From NCBI GenBank assembly GCA_937872315.1, contig CALMST010000245.1, forward strand, positions 1 to 52,277: DNA of 52,277 nucleotides. Direction: 5' to 3'. Shown piece by piece: positions 17,348-27,713 of this stretch. Within the stretch, counting starts at the first letter, position 1. Each line of letters opens with the position of its first letter. The position numbers were made by a program, and so were the translations under genes. Below the pieces are notes generated by a model. The model was not told where the DNA came from. It worked only from the letters and a program-made list of their open reading frames with translations, and ran no database searches. The stretch is from an uncultured Ignavibacteria bacterium (GTDB taxonomy: Bacteria; Bacteroidota; Ignavibacteria; Tepidaquicellales; Tepidaquicellaceae).

Positions 17348-20300
17348 CGGATTTGAATTTTGTCTCAACAATAGTCGTCACTCCTGCTTCCTGCATGGTC
17401 ACTCCGTAAAGTCTGTCAACGGATTCCATCGTTCTTTCGTTATGTGTGATCATAATAAACTGAGTATTGTCGGAAAACTTTCGGATCATCTTGTTAAATC
17501 TGCCGAGATTGGCAACGTCAAGCGGCGCATCCACTTCATCAAGCACGCAGAATGGGGAAGGTTTTACAAGATAGATTGCAAACAGAAGCGCAATAGCAGT
17601 AAGAGTTTTCTCACCTCCGGAAAGTAATTCTATGGATGTCGGTCTCTTGCCCCGGGGCTTAGCAATGATCTCAATTTTTGCTTCAAGCGGATCTTCTTTT
17701 ATCTTTCCTTCTTCATCCTGTTCATAAACGATTTTCAAATTAGCTTCATCTCCTTCAGAAAACAATTCTTTGAAGATAATGATGAAATTTTCTCTGATCT
17801 GTTCGAATACACCCAGAAATCTTTCCCGGGCTTCCTTATTTATCTTATCTATGGTTTTCCGGATATCTTTTTCGGATTCCAGCAGATCGGCTTTCTGTTC
17901 GATAAGATTATTCAGTTCGGTTTTTTCATTCTCAAAATCCTCAAACAAAATCTGCTGATAACCTCCTCCGAGTTTTTTCAGCCTTTCAGAGAGTTCATCA
18001 ACACTTTGTTTTGCAGGTGCATATTCAAAATCATCATAGGTAAACGCAAGATTATCATCTGAGCCGTCTCGTGAAAAATCTTTTTCATATTTCTTAAGAA
18101 TATAATCTGTGATCTGATCAGATTTGATCTCATTCTCTTTTATTTTTATCTGTGCATTGATAAGCTTCTGTGAAATATTATCAAAATCAATTCTTCTTTG
18201 TCTTTGATCTACATCAACTGAGTGCTGTTGTTCTTTTACCGCATCATAAGATTCTTTCATTTCAGAATATCTTGTCCCGGTAATGCTGAATTTTTCTTTT
18301 AAAGAACTCAATCCCGAATTATTCTCTTCTATCAGGAGATTATAATTTTCGAGATTCTTTTTATTGTTCTCAATGCTTTCAGAATTTTTAATTATCTGAT
18401 TCTCATTAAATGAAAGAGTATTGATTATCCTTGCTTTGTTTTGCTCTTCATTTTTGATCTCATTCCTGATCTTTGTTAATTCAAGATTGAAATTGTTGTA
18501 GTCCAGAGAGTCGGCAGAGAAACCCTGCTCGATAACATTAAATTCATCTGTCAGAAAAATAAGCTCTTTATCCAGATTGAACTGTTCATTTTCAGATTCA
18601 TTTACTTTCTTAATGAGATCGTTGATCAATCCGTTAAGTATATTATTCTTTTCTTTAAGGTCATTATAAGTATTCTCATTATCGGTAATGGATCTGTTCA
18701 TCTGCTCTTTACGGAAATCAAGATTGGATAATTCAAGCTCAGTTTTATCCAGATCTTTCCTTGCGGTTTCATATTTACTTTTAGGTATGCCCGGTAAGAT
18801 CTCATTGAATTTAATATTCAGGACTTCGTTTTCACCAATTAAAATTTCAGCCTCTTTTTTAATGGAATCAGCTTTCTCAATATACTCATCTATCTTTTTT
18901 TGTCTGCCGAGTCTGAGAGATTCTTCATTAATGTTCCCACCTGCTCTGACAAAGCCTTTTGTTATAATGTCGCCATCGAGAGTAATGAATTTATAGTAAT
19001 TGTCTTCAGCTAATTTACGTGCAGTCGCAATATCTTCTACTATGACATATTCATCAAAGATATACTGCATCAGAAGAAGATATCTGTCATTTACGCATTT
19101 TACAAATTTATCAGCAAAACCATAAACGCCTTTTGTACCAATAAATTCAGGATCCGCAAATTCAAACGGAATGTAGTCATTGTTTTTATAATTCAGTACA
19201 TCATTGAGTATAAAGGTCACTTTGCCTTTTTCCTTTTCGGCAAGTTCTTTTATGAGTTCGTCCGTTATCTTCGAGTCATCCAGTATCAAATAACCCGAGA
19301 TCTCTCCAAGCGCCGTCTCTATGGCAATTTTAAATTTGTCTTCAACTTCAATGGTATCAAGTATTGTCGTGATCCTGCTCTCCTTACGTTCGCTTACAAG
19401 ATATTTCACGCCTTCACTGTAATCATCAAAATTTTCTTTAAGCTCTTCAAGATGTTCAATCTTATTCCTGATAATCTGCTCATCGGTCTTTAAGGCGGAT
19501 ATCTTTTTTTCGTTTGCGGAAATCAGTTCACCAAGTTTATTTTTTTCTTCTTCCCCGGCCTTGAATTCTTTTTCCGAAATTTTTACCAGCTCTGTCAGTT
19601 CGCTTATCTTATTTTCAAGAATGCTTTTTTCCTCTTCGATCTTATCAATACTTGCGATATGAACAGCATTCATATCCGAAAGTTTTTCAAGCTGTTTCAG
19701 ATTATTTTCATAATTGATCTTGTTTTTCTGATATTCTGATTTGTTTTCGGTAACGATCTTTGTGGCTTCCTTAAGTTTTTTACCAAGCTCGATCATTTCA
19801 GTTTTTTTAGCATTAATGATCTTTATGGAATCATCGACCTTTGCTTTCTTTTCGTTCAGAGAGATCTCCGAGATAAGAATTGTATTTGCAAGTACTTTTA
19901 TGTTATTTTCGAGATCGGTGAGTTTATCTTTATTTCTGCTGATGCTATTGTTAATCTGGGTTGTTTCGTTACTGATCCTTTCAATATCCTTTTCAAGATT
20001 CTTTTTCTTTTCTCCCAGTACGAGATTTTCTTTTTCAATTATGTCAATATCTTTTTTTTCTTCCGTAAGCTGAGCATTGATCTCGTCAAGTTTACTTTCC
20101 TTTGCTGAAAGCTCTGTTCTGAATTCATCCAGCATCAGATCATATTTTTTAAGTCCTTCGGATAATTCTTCTTTCAGGTCAAGATTTTCCTGTTCATGAT
20201 TTTTAATTTCTGTGATCTCACTTTTGAGTTTTTTAAATTCATAATAAGATACTTTTAACTCCAGCGATCTTAATTCTTCTGAAACAAGTTTAGCTTCTTC

Positions 20301-20936
20301 ATTCCGTTTTGCCTGTCTTTCAAGCGCATTTACATTTCTCTGTTTTTCCCGGATGATATCGTTAACTCTAAGGAGAGATTCATGAACAGCGTCAAGCCTG
20401 TTGAATGTAAGGTCCCTGTTATGTTTATAGGAAACGACTCCGGCGGCTTCTTCGAAGAGTTTTCTTCTTTCGTGTTTGACATCGGATAAAATGGTTTCAA
20501 CCATTTTTAGCTCGATCACTGAATATGCATCAGGTCCGATCCCGGTATCTATGAAAAGTTCTTTAATGTCCTTGAGTCTGACCTTTGTTCCGTTAAGATA
20601 ATATTCAGTTTCACCGCTTCTGTAAAATCTTCTGGCAATCTGAACTTCTGAATATTCGGTCGGCAGTTTATTCCTATTATTCTGAATTGTCACAGCTACT
20701 TCAGCCACGCTCAGCGGCTTTCTGTATTTTGTTCCGTTAAAAACCACATCTTCTCTTTTGCCGCTTCTAAGAACTTTATCGCCCTGCTCTCCGAGCACCC
20801 ATCTCAATGCATCTACTATGTTGGATTTTCCTGAGCCGTTGGGTCCTACAATAGCAGATACCCCGCTGTCAAACTCTATTGAAGTTTTATCGGCGAAAGA
20901 TTTGAATCCGAAAATTTCTAATTTAGATAGATACAA
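17328..20936 (-). CDS. smc: Chromosome segregation protein SMC
   Basis: A 1202-residue condensin ATPase that compacts and segregates chromosomes with ScpA/ScpB. Walker A is GPNGSGKSNIVDA (about 32-44). A long coiled coil follows, then the flexible hinge (about 520-650, including the EGVKYLVSERK and SGYLILDDSK region), the returning coiled coil, the ABC signature LLSGGEKTLTAIALLFA near 1107 and Walker B FCVLDEVDAPLD near 1131. The start is TTG at 20936-20934 (YLSKLEIFGFKSFADKT follows, the universal SMC N-terminus). One base separates it from the stop of the GH2-like gene upstream, and its end overlaps the phosphatase, so it sits in a tight operon. Confidence 0.97.
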   Translation of the reverse strand: MYLSKLEIFGFKSFADKTSIEFDSGVSAIVGPNGSGKSNIVDALRWVLGEQGDKVLRSGKREDVVFNGTKYRKPLSVAEVAVTIQNNRNKLPTEYSEVQIARRFYRSGETEYYLNGTKVRLKDIKELFIDTGIGPDAYSVIELKMVETILSDVKHERRKLFEEAAGVVSYKHNRDLTFNRLDAVHESLLRVNDIIREKQRNVNALERQAKRNEEAKLVSEELRSLELKVSYYEFKKLKSEITEIKNHEQENLDLKEELSEGLKKYDLMLDEFRTELSAKESKLDEINAQLTEEKKDIDIIEKENLVLGEKKKNLEKDIERISNETTQINNSISRNKDKLTDLENNIKVLANTILISEISLNEKKAKVDDSIKIINAKKTEMIELGKKLKEATKIVTENKSEYQKNKINYENNLKQLEKLSDMNAVHIASIDKIEEEKSILENKISELTELVKISEKEFKAGEEEKNKLGELISANEKKISALKTDEQIIRNKIEHLEELKENFDDYSEGVKYLVSERKESRITTILDTIEVEDKFKIAIETALGEISGYLILDDSKITDELIKELAEKEKGKVTFILNDVLNYKNNDYIPFEFADPEFIGTKGVYGFADKFVKCVNDRYLLLMQYIFDEYVIVEDIATARKLAEDNYYKFITLDGDIITKGFVRAGGNINEESLRLGRQKKIDEYIEKADSIKKEAEILIGENEVLNIKFNEILPGIPKSKYETARKDLDKTELELSNLDFRKEQMNRSITDNENTYNDLKEKNNILNGLINDLIKKVNESENEQFNLDKELIFLTDEFNVIEQGFSADSLDYNNFNLELTKIRNEIKNEEQNKARIINTLSFNENQIIKNSESIENNKKNLENYNLLIEENNSGLSSLKEKFSITGTRYSEMKESYDAVKEQQHSVDVDQRQRRIDFDNISQKLINAQIKIKENEIKSDQITDYILKKYEKDFSRDGSDDNLAFTYDDFEYAPAKQSVDELSERLKKLGGGYQQILFEDFENEKTELNNLIEQKADLLESEKDIRKTIDKINKEARERFLGVFEQIRENFIIIFKELFSEGDEANLKIVYEQDEEGKIKEDPLEAKIEIIAKPRGKRPTSIELLSGGEKTLTAIALLFAIYLVKPSPFCVLDEVDAPLDVANLGRFNKMIRKFSDNTQFIMITHNERTMESVDRLYGVTMQEAGVTTIVETKFKSDEVLQA

Positions 20937-20937
20937 A

Positions 20938-23553
20938 TTATGAAGTTACAGTTAAATTCTTAACGAGATCAATTGTTTCTGTTGCTCCCGTAAAAAAGTA
21001 AAAATAAGAATAAATAACAACAAATATAATAAGTATTATTACTGTTCCGTAAATATATACTTTCCCTGTCCTGATATCAAAAAGAGTCTTGGCGCCGATT
21101 ATTAATCTGTTCAGATACAGAAAATATAAAATCACAAACAGCCACATAGTAATATTGATGTAAGCGGGATTAGAGTCTGATAATTTATAAAGTACCGTTC
21201 CGATAAATAAAAAGATAAGCATTGGTAAAGTTGACCATACACATATGCTGTATATTATCTTCAGATAGGATTTACCTTTGGTATAGAAAGAGATAAAATA
21301 AAGAAAAAAAGCTGTTATAAATGTTAACAATAAATTTAAAATTGTCAGTGAGGCTATCAGATAAAATTTATTATTTGATATATCGCTGAAAACAATCTTT
21401 GCCTGACCGTCTGAAAAGATCTTTGCCAGTATCATGTCAAATGAATTGCTATCTGCATAATAAAATATCACTGAAGAAAAATACAGACCCAGTCCTATCG
21501 AGATGCTAACTGCAAGAAGAATATTGTAACCGGTAGAAACGATCATCTGATCTTTTACCAGCGAAAAGAAATATGTCGGCTTATACAGGCATCTCAGGAG
21601 ATTTGATCTGAATTTTTTATCTCTGTTGACGAAATATATAAGTATCAGGATCATTGTAATTCCTGTAACTATAAAAATATATGGCAGCTCCTTGACATAA
21701 TTTCCTTCCTGAATTCTCGGAAGATCCTCTTTGTTAAGCATTCTTTTTGCAAACTCTGCCGAACGTTTCTGTTCACGGTTGTATGTATATAGTCCGCTGG
21801 TATTTAAATATGGATTTGCATCAAGAGGATAGTTAAGAGGATTTTCGGAATTGTAATCAGCATAAGATGCAATAAAATTACCGAACATGGATTGTGATAT
21901 CTTAGGATAACATTCAGACAAAAATTTCATCTGTGACTCCTGTGACTTTGGATCACTGAACCCGTTGCTGTTACTGTTCTCGATCTTTATTCCGTAATAT
22001 GACACAAATAAATTTCTGTTCTTTCTGTTTTCAACAGGCTTTGATCTGTCAGTTATCTCGGCAGTGATCTTGTTTATCTTTTCATAACTCTTATCATAAA
22101 AATTTATTCCGGTAAAATCCACTTCCTCCGAACATATGTCCGTATTGAATGCCCGTGATGTATAATATTTAAATCTACCGTTAAGCGAATCGATCAAAGC
22201 AGTTGCAGTCCTTACATATTCAAGAGAAAGAGGCGTGGAGACATCAAAGTCATTACCAATTCCCCAGGCAAATATGCAGGGAGAATTTTTATCTCTTTCA
22301 ACGATATCCGTTATATAATTCAGTGATAATCTTACATATTTATCACTTTCAAGATAATACGGGTTAAGCTCATTGAATGGGATCTCCTGCAGAACAAACA
22401 GACCGAGGATATTACATGCGGAAATAATATATTTGTTTGCTGATCTGCCGGGAACTCTGACAGCATTGAATCCCATCGTCTTAATATTCTTCATGTCCTT
22501 ATACACTTCAGAATATTCCAATGCAGAGGCATATCTTGGATGGTCTTCGTAATAGTTGATCCCGTTTATCACAAACGGTCTTCCGCTAATGAATACCTGA
22601 TTATCCTTAGTCGTCAGATTTGTAAATCCAGTCTCGGTTACCAGTTCGTCAAAAACAGTTTCTTTGGCATTTGTGATCAGGACTTTTACCGAATACAGCA
22701 CGGGATTCTCAGGACTCCATAAAACAGGGTTGGATATATTTATGTCATTATTAATCTTAAGTGAGTTATTGTTTCCTATCTTAAAGGGAATCCTGTCGCT
22801 TTTACCGGCAACTGAGCTGTCTGCTTTCCTGTAAATTAATGTCTGAACAAAAAACTCTCCTGAATTCAGCGAATCGCTTAGAGTTCCAAGTTCAGAAGAC
22901 TTTATATCTATAATGTTAGAGATCTTTAGAGTAAGTAAATTATCAACTTTGTATCTGATATAATTACCGAGAACAAAAAGCTTCGGAACGGCAATTAAAT
23001 AAATGTCTTTTGTGATGCCTCCATAAACTTTGGAATAATTTATCTGATCGGAAAGCGGGATGGTGTTTTTGAAATTGAGTTCATTATCCGCATTGATCAG
23101 GATCTCGTTGGAAAGTGTGATGATACCGTCTGTCAGCGGAAAATAAACAGGCGTAAATCCGCCGGAATGCTTTGTGATAAAATTATTATTGATCCTGATC
23201 TCGGATTCATATTCAATGCCTTCAGCTACTAATATAAATGTGAAATTGTTTAAAGTCTCCTGGTCTATGGTAAAATTCTTTTTGAATATGACCTTACCTT
23301 CAAAATCAAATGCCATTGGAATTATGAATTTATCATAACTCTTAGCTTCATTAAACGATACATCCCATTGACCGTTGAGACTGATGATCTTCCTTGCGGG
23401 ACTCCGGGGATAGATATCCGGATTAGAAAACACGTTCTCTGTAGGTCTCTCAAAGACCCTTATCTGGGAATAAATAAAACCGGGACTGTACAATAATATT
23501 ATCAGAATCAGCAGAGCGCTGAGCTTGATCTTACCGGCGAAATCTTTTCTCAT
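20938..23553 (-). CDS. GH2-like protein with six-helix membrane tail, catalytic residues lost
   Basis: An 871-residue protein. It has a signal peptide (about 1-29). A glycoside-hydrolase family 2 layout follows: sugar-binding jelly roll (SLNGQWDVSF near 58), Ig-like domain with NPVLWSPENPVLY near 275, and a TIM-barrel-like domain with ING-type start (VFISGRPFVINGINYYEDH, about 320) and GFNAVRVPG (361-369). The usual acid/base motif W-x-x-G-N-E reads WGIGND (Asp435), and the nucleophile motif T-E-Y-G reads SYYG (Tyr519), so the known catalytic glutamates are absent. Six hydrophobic helices occupy about 624-855, perhaps Yip1-like. It is probably a non-hydrolytic envelope protein that binds sugar or protein. 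The gene ends one base before smc. Confidence 0.75.
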   Translation of the reverse strand: MRKDFAGKIKLSALLILIILLYSPGFIYSQIRVFERPTENVFSNPDIYPRSPARKIISLNGQWDVSFNEAKSYDKFIIPMAFDFEGKVIFKKNFTIDQETLNNFTFILVAEGIEYESEIRINNNFITKHSGGFTPVYFPLTDGIITLSNEILINADNELNFKNTIPLSDQINYSKVYGGITKDIYLIAVPKLFVLGNYIRYKVDNLLTLKISNIIDIKSSELGTLSDSLNSGEFFVQTLIYRKADSSVAGKSDRIPFKIGNNNSLKINNDINISNPVLWSPENPVLYSVKVLITNAKETVFDELVTETGFTNLTTKDNQVFISGRPFVINGINYYEDHPRYASALEYSEVYKDMKNIKTMGFNAVRVPGRSANKYIISACNILGLFVLQEIPFNELNPYYLESDKYVRLSLNYITDIVERDKNSPCIFAWGIGNDFDVSTPLSLEYVRTATALIDSLNGRFKYYTSRAFNTDICSEEVDFTGINFYDKSYEKINKITAEITDRSKPVENRKNRNLFVSYYGIKIENSNSNGFSDPKSQESQMKFLSECYPKISQSMFGNFIASYADYNSENPLNYPLDANPYLNTSGLYTYNREQKRSAEFAKRMLNKEDLPRIQEGNYVKELPYIFIVTGITMILILIYFVNRDKKFRSNLLRCLYKPTYFFSLVKDQMIVSTGYNILLAVSISIGLGLYFSSVIFYYADSNSFDMILAKIFSDGQAKIVFSDISNNKFYLIASLTILNLLLTFITAFFLYFISFYTKGKSYLKIIYSICVWSTLPMLIFLFIGTVLYKLSDSNPAYINITMWLFVILYFLYLNRLIIGAKTLFDIRTGKVYIYGTVIILIIFVVIYSYFYFFTGATETIDLVKNLTVTS

Positions 23554-24043
23554 TAAGTTTTTTAAAATATATGCAAATATAATGATTACACTATGGAAAT
23601 TAAAGTTTAGAATGAGAAATAAATCTGCTTTGGCGGGTAATTATTTTTACTGTTGATTTCGTGGAATTTATAGTTTCAATCCTTTCCGTTAAAACGCCAT
23701 AACCTTCTTTGATAAGATTTGTTTTACTTCCGGCTTCGTATCAATTCCGGCAAAACAACCGGTCAGATCAGGAACTTAAACTCCGGATGAGTTTTAATTT
23801 TATTATGATAATTGTGTATTTGAGGTTCCTTATTTAAAAATAACTTTAGATTATTTTAGAATTATACGCGGAACTCTCTTTTAAATCAAATCTTCAAAAA
23901 AGCAAACAAATTTAGAAATCGGAAATAATATGTTCTACTGTCTTTATCTATAAAAACAAATAAAAACAGGCAAAGAGAATTCAATCGGTTTTACCGGGCT
24001 ATTTTTACATTGATGATATCAGGTAATAAAATATGTTTACCTG
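23554..24043. other. Intergenic region without recognised gene
   Basis: A 490-base AT-rich spacer between two minus-strand genes. I see no open frame, tRNA or strong hairpin. It should contain the promoter for the GH2-like/smc operon near its left end. Confidence 0.5.
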
Positions 24044-24277
24044 TTATAATAAGTCTTTGATCCTTCTTTCATTTTCGAGCCAGTCAATATAGCTTACCCG
24101 CTTTTTAGCCCTTGAGCTCGCAGCAATTTTTTGCAGTCTGACAATGTCTTTAACAAGCTTTTCCATTTTATTATGCAGTTTTACAAGTTTCTGATCAATT
24201 GCCTTAACTTCTTTTCTTACGGCATTCATTTGCTGAGTTTGAGTCTGAACCGGCTTTTGGTTCTGTGTCTTTTTCAT
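24044..24277 (-). CDS. Small basic coiled-coil protein
   Basis: A 77-residue, Lys-rich cytoplasmic protein of unknown function. A Gln-rich N-terminus (KKTQNQKPVQTQTQQ) leads to a heptad-patterned helix (VKAIDQKLVKLHNKMEKLVKDIVRLQKIA, with I/L at a/d positions) and a short C-terminal WLENERRIKDLL. No family recognised. The ATG at 24277 is preceded by a poly-A stretch rather than a Shine-Dalgarno. It lies 75 bases downstream of the T9SS cargo gene with a hairpin between. Confidence 0.65.
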   Translation of the reverse strand: MKKTQNQKPVQTQTQQMNAVRKEVKAIDQKLVKLHNKMEKLVKDIVRLQKIAASSRAKKRVSYIDWLENERRIKDLL

Positions 24278-24309
24278 AGGTTTAGATTTTTTTTATGATT
24301 TTATAATCA

Positions 24310-24331
24310 CGGCCGGAATAATCTCCGGCCG
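24310..24331. other. Perfect GC-rich hairpin between two minus-strand genes
   Basis: CGGCCGGA (24310-24317) pairs with TCCGGCCG (24324-24331) across six bases. No T-tract follows closely on either strand, so it may be a weak terminator or RNA stabiliser behind the T9SS cargo gene. Confidence 0.55.
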
Positions 24332-24352
24332 CTTTGATTAGTGTTCTTGAAG

Positions 24353-26554
24353 TTATTTTAAAAGTATCATTCTGTTTGTCTCAATGTTTCTGCCTGATTC
24401 AAGTCTGTAAAAATAAAAACCACTTGATAAAGAACTTCCGTCGAAAGCTGATTCATAGGCTCCTGCATTTCTGAATTCATCTACAATTGTTCTTATTAAT
24501 CTGCCGGTAATGTCATATACTGAAAGTTTAACATGCCCGTTTTCCGGAATTTCAAATCTGATAATAGTTGAAGGATTAAACGGATTTGGATAGTTCTCGT
24601 GCAGTTTGAATTTAAATTTGTTACTGGATCTCAGTTCGGCATTATCTTTTATTGGATCTTCTGATTTAATGTAGGATCCGTTGATCTTTAGATAATAATA
24701 ATGATCCTTATCCATATTCTTTTTATTCAAAAAACTAAGGCTGACATTTCTTCCGTTTCCAACTGTCAGGTAATTATTGTCATCATAAGCAATAATTTTC
24801 GAAAAATCCCTTTGATTGTCGGGTGGAGGGATCATATCAAGTTCATACACAGAATTTGTATTGAGATCTTTTACCAAAGCAATTCTGTCAATTTCACATT
24901 TCTGAAGCGCGGTTAAAGTTAAACTCGTGAAATTCGGTTTATCAAGTTTTATACAGACATCACCGGGTAATTCTCTCAGATAAATATCAGCATTTTCATT
25001 CAGGGAAGTATTCATCCGGAATGAAATTATTTCCTTGCTTGCCTTTGTTCTTCCGCGAATTACAAGATAATTTTCATCTCCGGGCGGAACAATTATTTTC
25101 AAAACTGAATCTTTATCCAAGGTATATGTGATATTATCAATTGATCTGAGTTCTTCGGAAACATCCAGATCATGATTTGTAATAACTTTGTTTCTATCCT
25201 GATCATTTTCAAAGTTTATAACCTGACCATCGACAGTGACTGCGGCTTCAGTATTCTTCTCAGCTTCGATCTGATACATTTTCAGAAGATCGATCTTTGT
25301 AATGTCATTTCCTTTCTCCGAAACATTGAAACTTATGGTATCTTTATCAGCATTGAAAGGATTATATGTCAGATAAAAATCGTCCACATCTGATCCGGGA
25401 TTTGCCAAAGATGTCGTCAGAATATGATTCTCCGTCACATCAATGCCTTTTTCTTTAAAAACTACAGCAGGACAACCCTGGGGATCCTGACCGAAAATCG
25501 GATGAAATTTAAAACTATTGGAATTAAAATAATTGTTTGATACCTGAAGATGGATAGAATAATATTCAAGAAGTTCGGATGTTGATCCAGACATATTCGC
25601 ATTTAAAATTGCATAATCTAAATACGGAGTCATTTGATGATTTTGAATATTATTTGAATCTGACCAGATACTTGAATCATAATAGCCGGATGTATTATTG
25701 GTTATAATTGCTAAATGATTGGATGGAGTGAGCAATGCAGGATAAGACTGCATGTATAGTATGTTAGGCTGCCCGTCATATCTGAATACAACCCGCGCTT
25801 CTTCCGGACGGCAGGGGACATAACCCAGATCCTGCCCGAGTATATTTCCCAGTCGGTAAACAAATGTCCCGAATTTAATTTCATTGTCCGTACGGCTGAT
25901 AACATAAGCCCATCTGTTCTGAGGATTAGGCAAAGATCCCGGATAACCTAAACTATATTCATTAACCAGATCAGGTATTGAATCCGTAAAATCACCCTGT
26001 ATTGTAAATGTAATTTTATATTGTTTCAGATAATAAGCGCCGGATGCGACTGATTCACAATCTTCACTGCTGAAAAAGACACCGAAAACATTTTCTCTTA
26101 ATAATTCGACTGATCCGTTACTCAGTGAAAAGAAGGGGCTATTATTACCGTCTCTGTAAATAATAAAATAAAAATATTTTGTGTACGGGAACATCGGATA
26201 CATTGTACTTATTGCAGTGATCTTTATAGTAACAGGTTCATTGTATTTTAAACCCGGTAAATTTTCCGGGTTAAGCGGAGTTGAAAGTTGCTGACCTTTA
26301 GGAACGATCTGATCATACATTAAAATTTGTACACCTCTCTGCACCAGATAGATCCTGCAAATGGGATCTCCACGGTCAAGACTTCCGGCAGAATCAATTT
26401 TATAATTGATATTTATATTGCCGGTAGGGTAATAAAAAGGAGTCGGGTTTTGCTGACTCGGACAAATGTTGTTGACAGTTATCAAATATGACATTCCCAT
26501 GTCATTAATTAAAAATGTGAACATTACTAATAGAAATACTTTAATCGTTTTCAT
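24353..26554 (-). CDS. Secreted protein with type IX (T9SS) C-terminal sorting domain
   Basis: A 733-residue exported protein. A signal peptide (MKTIKVFLLVMFTFLIND, about 1-20) precedes a long, mostly beta-rich region I cannot assign to a family. The C-terminal 85 residues are a classic T9SS type A sorting domain: FKLHENYPNPFNPSTIIRFEIP, VKLSVYDITGRLIRTIV, AGAYESAFDGSSLSSGFYFYRL and the terminal TNRMILLK. Such domains route cargo through the Por outer-membrane translocon and are then cleaved. The gene supplies the strongest lineage clue in the window. It stands alone with long spacers upstream. Confidence 0.9.
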   Translation of the reverse strand: MKTIKVFLLVMFTFLINDMGMSYLITVNNICPSQQNPTPFYYPTGNININYKIDSAGSLDRGDPICRIYLVQRGVQILMYDQIVPKGQQLSTPLNPENLPGLKYNEPVTIKITAISTMYPMFPYTKYFYFIIYRDGNNSPFFSLSNGSVELLRENVFGVFFSSEDCESVASGAYYLKQYKITFTIQGDFTDSIPDLVNEYSLGYPGSLPNPQNRWAYVISRTDNEIKFGTFVYRLGNILGQDLGYVPCRPEEARVVFRYDGQPNILYMQSYPALLTPSNHLAIITNNTSGYYDSSIWSDSNNIQNHQMTPYLDYAILNANMSGSTSELLEYYSIHLQVSNNYFNSNSFKFHPIFGQDPQGCPAVVFKEKGIDVTENHILTTSLANPGSDVDDFYLTYNPFNADKDTISFNVSEKGNDITKIDLLKMYQIEAEKNTEAAVTVDGQVINFENDQDRNKVITNHDLDVSEELRSIDNITYTLDKDSVLKIIVPPGDENYLVIRGRTKASKEIISFRMNTSLNENADIYLRELPGDVCIKLDKPNFTSLTLTALQKCEIDRIALVKDLNTNSVYELDMIPPPDNQRDFSKIIAYDDNNYLTVGNGRNVSLSFLNKKNMDKDHYYYLKINGSYIKSEDPIKDNAELRSSNKFKFKLHENYPNPFNPSTIIRFEIPENGHVKLSVYDITGRLIRTIVDEFRNAGAYESAFDGSSLSSGFYFYRLESGRNIETNRMILLK

Positions 26555-27092
26555 GGCCTGAAATTTAAATTTTAAAATAGAATCAGTTTATGTTTATGAT
26601 CATGCATTAATATGCTGATAAATATTTGGCCACTGGTTTTAAAAAGTGCATTCTGAAACTGTTGTTTTTCATTTTGTTTTATGTCTCAGAAATTTAAATT
26701 GTAACCGGATCAGAAGTATCCTTTGGACTATTGTAGTTTGGTGGCCAACACTAACTTTATAATTTTACAAAGAGATATTCTCTGATCCTTTTTTATTTTA
26801 ATCATCCGGCGCTCTTATCATAACTTCCTCCTTTTTTATTTATTATTCTGTTTTCATTTCAGCTGAGCAAAATTAAAATGAATAATACAATTTGTGAAGA
26901 GTTAAATTATGCGATTTGTGAAACCGTTATAAAATATTATTTATAATTGATCCAAGCAGTTTTGTTAAACCGGCTTATGGTTTTTCTGATGGGAATACAG
27001 ATAGGAATTGAACAGAGTTAAAAGAAACAGAAGTATTCAGTTGAAATGATTTTCGGATCTGTTTTTGAAAAAATAAGGTGTGAACAATAACA
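26555..27092. other. Intergenic region without recognised gene
   Basis: A 538-base AT-rich spacer. An 8-bp inverted pair (ttggccac at 26626-26633, gtggccaa at 26741-26748) is probably chance. No open frame or RNA gene is seen. Confidence 0.5.
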
Positions 27093-27584
27093 TCAGCGTT
27101 TTAATATCATCACGAAGTCATTCATGACAAACCCGTTCCCTATATCAAAATCTGCGACTTTTTCTATGATGAAGCCGATACGGAAATAAAAATTCACGGC
27201 TTTGAAATTCTGCCTGTTGACTGTCAGTCTGATCGCAGTATAATTTTCATTCTTGAAGACAAATTTAAATAATGCTTTACCTATGCCTTTCATGTGCAAT
27301 GAAGTATCGACATAAAGTTTATGTATGAAAAATTCACCAGACCCGACAGTACTTACAGAAATATAACCTGCCATTTTACTGTTTTTATATGCGCCTGTAA
27401 AAATATGTTTGTCTTCAGTCATCTGTTTCTTCAGGCTTTCTGCATTATATGATTGTCCGAGCATATAATCTATCTGCTTCTGTGATATTATATCGGGATA
27501 ATATGCATTCCATATCTTGGCAGCGAGTGCTGAGAGTTCGGGAATGTCAGTCTCAGGGTCGATTTGTCTGAATGTGATATCCAT
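27093..27584 (-). CDS. GNAT-family N-acetyltransferase
   Basis: A 163-residue GCN5-related acetyltransferase. The core motif A reads FFIHKLYVDTSLHMKGIGKALFKFVF (Q/RxxGxG/A-like KGIGKA binds acetyl-CoA pyrophosphate), followed by RLTVNRQNFKAVNFYFRIGFIIE, the standard motif B with N-x-x-A-x-x-F-Y. The acceptor is unknown. The frame extends four codons to a TTG at 27596, but ATG at 27584 (MDITFRQIDPETDIPEL) is the natural start. Confidence 0.9.
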   Translation of the reverse strand: MDITFRQIDPETDIPELSALAAKIWNAYYPDIISQKQIDYMLGQSYNAESLKKQMTEDKHIFTGAYKNSKMAGYISVSTVGSGEFFIHKLYVDTSLHMKGIGKALFKFVFKNENYTAIRLTVNRQNFKAVNFYFRIGFIIEKVADFDIGNGFVMNDFVMILKR

Positions 27585-27713
27585 ATCCAAATTCAATATT
27601 TATTATTTAAATTTTCGGTCTTACCTTTAAGGTGCAAATACACTAAAAAATAATTCTCATTAAATCAGATCTCTGAGTTCAAGTGTCTTGTAAGAAAATT
27701 AATTTTCGATTTA

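Noticed and set aside
23673-23682. gtttcaatcc, a word common at CRISPR repeat ends
   Set aside because: It occurs once, with no regular spacing or second copy nearby, and no cas gene is in the window.
26626-26748. 8-bp inverted pair ttggccac / gtggccaa considered as insertion-element ends
   Set aside because: Too short, only about 120 bases apart, with no transposase frame between.
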